A stretch of 64,000 bases of DNA from Bifidobacterium pseudolongum subsp. pseudolongum DSM 20099 (GTDB taxonomy: Bacteria > Actinomycetota > Actinomycetes > Actinomycetales > Bifidobacteriaceae): positions 24,312-88,311 of the forward strand of contig NZ_JDTZ01000008.1 of the NCBI RefSeq assembly GCF_000771225.1, written 5' to 3'. A program made the position numbers and the translations under genes. Each line of letters opens with the position of its first letter. Position 1 is the first letter of the stretch. The notes beneath the pieces were generated by a model, which saw only the letters and a program-made list of their open reading frames with translations, searched no databases and had not been told where the DNA came from. This document shows, piece after piece, positions 62,221 through 64,000 of the stretch.

Positions 62221-63585
62221 TCAATTCTTAAAACTATGAATCGGCGCCGGAATGCGGCCGCCGCGGGTCACGAAGGCCTCGCAGCTCGCCGTGTTGACCG
62301 GCATGATCGGCGCATAGCCCATGAGGCCGCCGAAATTGGCCATCTGGCCCACGGTCTTGCCCACGACCGGGATGATGCGCACGGCCGTCGTCTTCTGGTT
62401 GACCATGCCGATCGCCGATTCGTCGGCGATGATGCCCGAGATCGTCGAGGCAGGCGTGTCACCGGGGATCGCGATCATGTCGAGGCCCACCGAGCACACG
62501 CACGTCATGGCCTCAAGCTTCTCGATCGTCAGGCAGCCGGATTGTGCGGCGTCGATCATGTTCTTGTCTTCCGAGACCGGGATGAACGCGCCGGACAGGC
62601 CACCGACGTACGACGACGCCATGATGCCGCCCTTCTTCACCTGGTCGTTGAGCATCGCGAGCGCAGCCGTGGTGCCGGGGCCACCCACCTGCGCCAGCCC
62701 CATTTTCTCGAGCACTTCGCCGACCGAATCGCCGACGGCCGGGGTGGGCGCGAGCGAGAGGTCGATGATGCCGAAGGGCAGGCCGAGGCGCTTCGACGCC
62801 TCTTGGGCCACGAGCTGGCCGACGCGCGTGATCTTGAACGCGGTGCGCTTGATCGTTTCGCACAGGAACTCGAAGTCCTTGCCTTCCGCGGCATCGAGCG
62901 CACGGGAGACCACACCCGGGCCGGAGACTCCCACGTTGATGACCGCATCGCCTTCGGTCACGCCGTGGAAGCCGCCCGCCATGAACGGGTTGTCGTCGGG
63001 CGCGTTGCAGAACGCCACGAATTTGACGCAGCCGTACGAATCAATGTCGGCGGTCGCTTCGGCGATCTCCTTGATGATGTGGCCGAGCATCTCGACGGCG
63101 TTCATGTCGATGCCGGTTTTCGTCGATCCGACGTTGACCGACGAGCAGACGATGTCGGTCTCGCTCAGCGCGGCCGGCAGCGACCGGATGAGGAGCTCTT
63201 CGGCCGGGGTCATCGACTTCGAGACGAGCGCGGAATAGCCGCCGATCAGGTCGACGCCCACGGTCTTCGCGGCGCGGTCGAGCGCGTGCGCGATCTTGAC
63301 GAAGTCGCCGCTTGTTTTGCAGCAGCTCGCGCCCACGAGCGCGATCGGCGTGACGGTGATGCGCTTGTTGACGATCGGGATGCCGAAGTCGCGTTCAATC
63401 GATTCGCCGGTGGACACGAGGTCCTTGGCGTAATGCGTGATCTTCGCATAGATCGCCTCGCAGGTCTCGTCCACGTCGGCACGCGCGCAATCCATGAGGT
63501 TGATGCCCATCGTGATGGTGCGCACGTCGAGCTTCTCCTGCTCAATCATCTGGTTCGTCTCATGGACTTCCATGATATTCAGCAT
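62221..63585 (-). CDS. UPF0210 (PFL/DUF711) family protein
   Basis: 454 residues, a widely conserved family of unknown reaction. Recognisable are the N-terminal [15 protein letters not shown], Gly/Ser-rich turns ([24 protein letters not shown]) and the end [13 protein letters not shown]. Structures in the family show a barrel related to glycyl-radical enzymes but without a known radical Gly. It is almost always preceded by a UPF0237 ACT-domain gene, as here (26-bp gap), and the two are thought to act together. Confidence 0.9.
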   Translation of the reverse strand: MLNIMEVHETNQMIEQEKLDVRTITMGINLMDCARADVDETCEAIYAKITHYAKDLVSTGESIERDFGIPIVNKRITVTPIALVGASCCKTSGDFVKIAHALDRAAKTVGVDLIGGYSALVSKSMTPAEELLIRSLPAALSETDIVCSSVNVGSTKTGIDMNAVEMLGHIIKEIAEATADIDSYGCVKFVAFCNAPDDNPFMAGGFHGVTEGDAVINVGVSGPGVVSRALDAAEGKDFEFLCETIKRTAFKITRVGQLVAQEASKRLGLPFGIIDLSLAPTPAVGDSVGEVLEKMGLAQVGGPGTTAALAMLNDQVKKGGIMASSYVGGLSGAFIPVSEDKNMIDAAQSGCLTIEKLEAMTCVCSVGLDMIAIPGDTPASTISGIIADESAIGMVNQKTTAVRIIPVVGKTVGQMANFGGLMGYAPIMPVNTASCEAFVTRGGRIPAPIHSFKN

Positions 63586-63611
63586 GGTTCTTCCCTTCCG
63601 TTCCCGTGCGT

Positions 63612-63884
63612 TCAGACGCGGTGCATCTTGGTGAAGATCTCCTCGCGCTGGCAGCGGATGCGCACGCCGATGTCCTCACCGAGCGCCTCGAGGTCTTCCA
63701 CAATCGTCTCGAACGCCACGTCCGCGTCCGAATAATCGACGATCATCATCATGTTGAAGAACCCGTCGATGATCGTCTGTGAGATGTCGAGCACGTTCGT
63801 GTGGTGCTCGGAAAGGTACGTACATACGCGCGCGATGATGCCGACGGTGTCTTGGCCGACGACGGTGATGATTGCCTTGTTCAT
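63612..63884 (-). CDS. UPF0237 ACT-domain protein
   Basis: 90 residues forming one ACT domain: [20 protein letters not shown] with the ligand loop Gly, then [22 protein letters not shown] domains usually bind amino acids; the ligand here is unknown. It precedes the UPF0210 gene by 26 bp and probably regulates that protein. The start at 63884 has AGGGAG 5 bp upstream; the open frame continues to the window edge without another site. Confidence 0.9.
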   Translation of the reverse strand: MNKAIITVVGQDTVGIIARVCTYLSEHHTNVLDISQTIIDGFFNMMMIVDYSDADVAFETIVEDLEALGEDIGVRIRCQREEIFTKMHRV

Positions 63885-63902
63885 GGAACTCCCTGGTCGC
63901 AA

Positions 63903-63931
63903 ACTATACGGCAATGCCCCAGTATAGGGAA
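63903..63931 (-). promoter_or_regulatory. Possible promoter of the UPF0237-UPF0210 operon
   Basis: On the minus strand TTCCCT (63931-63926) and TATAGT (63908-63903) are spaced by 17 bp, 18 bp before the start codon. 63932-64000 shows nothing else. Confidence 0.4.
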
Positions 63932-64000
63932 CGCTTGCGCCAACCACGCGCTTTTCCCGCATGTCAGAACGCAACGCGCCGGCGGGCGCCGTGCGCACGG

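Overview
The window reads as a stretch of a Bifidobacterium chromosome: high GC, actinobacterial gene content (AdnAB-type helicase-nucleases, RNase J with a Lys/Ala-rich N-terminus), RpoB and RpoC of bifidobacterial type, and the six-gene kinase/FN3/AAA/DUF58/transglutaminase/phosphatase cluster known in bifidobacteria as PFNA. The species cannot be fixed from the sequence alone. There is no CRISPR array, insertion sequence or prophage. There is one tRNA gene.

Layout. 0-3 kb: a possible tandem NrdR operator at the left edge, then xseA-xseB (exonuclease VII) facing a membrane-anchored endonuclease/exonuclease/phosphatase protein. 3.2-4.5 kb: tRNA-Arg(CCU), a 390-bp non-coding tract with degenerate repeats, and an orphan DUF4391 gene. 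4.5-9.6 kb: Ppx/GppA phosphatase with a class I aminotransferase, a Gfo/Idh/MocA oxidoreductase, and an acidic orphan protein. 9.6-16 kb: a compact four-gene leftward operon of a C45-like Ntn hydrolase, cysteine aminopeptidase PepC, a GadC-like permease with a long tail, and an S10 serine carboxypeptidase; none of the three enzymes has an obvious export signal. 16.3-27.3 kb, all leftward: glmM-def, pepN, rnj, dapA, and a translationally coupled GNAT-MFS-dapB operon. 27.5-36.4 kb: two very large UvrD-family helicase-nucleases in tandem (AdnAB type).

36.7-51.2 kb, rightward: the PFNA cluster of membrane serine/threonine kinase, a 1995-residue FN3/Ig-like surface protein, MoxR-type AAA ATPase, DUF58 protein, transglutaminase-fold membrane protein and PP2C phosphatase, followed by a variant-LRR protein. 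A convergent FHA-domain gene completes a plausible writer, eraser and reader set for phosphothreonine. 51.9-61.4 kb, leftward: rpoC, rpoB, a small membrane-anchored protein and mutY. 61.4-64 kb: a divergent TrmL-type tRNA methyltransferase, a perfect 64-bp palindrome, and the UPF0210-UPF0237 pair.

Most notable: all three transglutaminase catalytic positions are replaced (Ser/Thr/Tyr); a TVL motif recurs in disordered N-termini of the MoxR and FHA proteins; the peptidase/permease operon is an attractive uncharacterised peptide-conjugate system; RpoB carries Asn and Ala at two classic rifampicin positions; and several terminators are unusually long, near-perfect palindromes. Many very long antisense frames are present and were judged to be GC-driven shadows.
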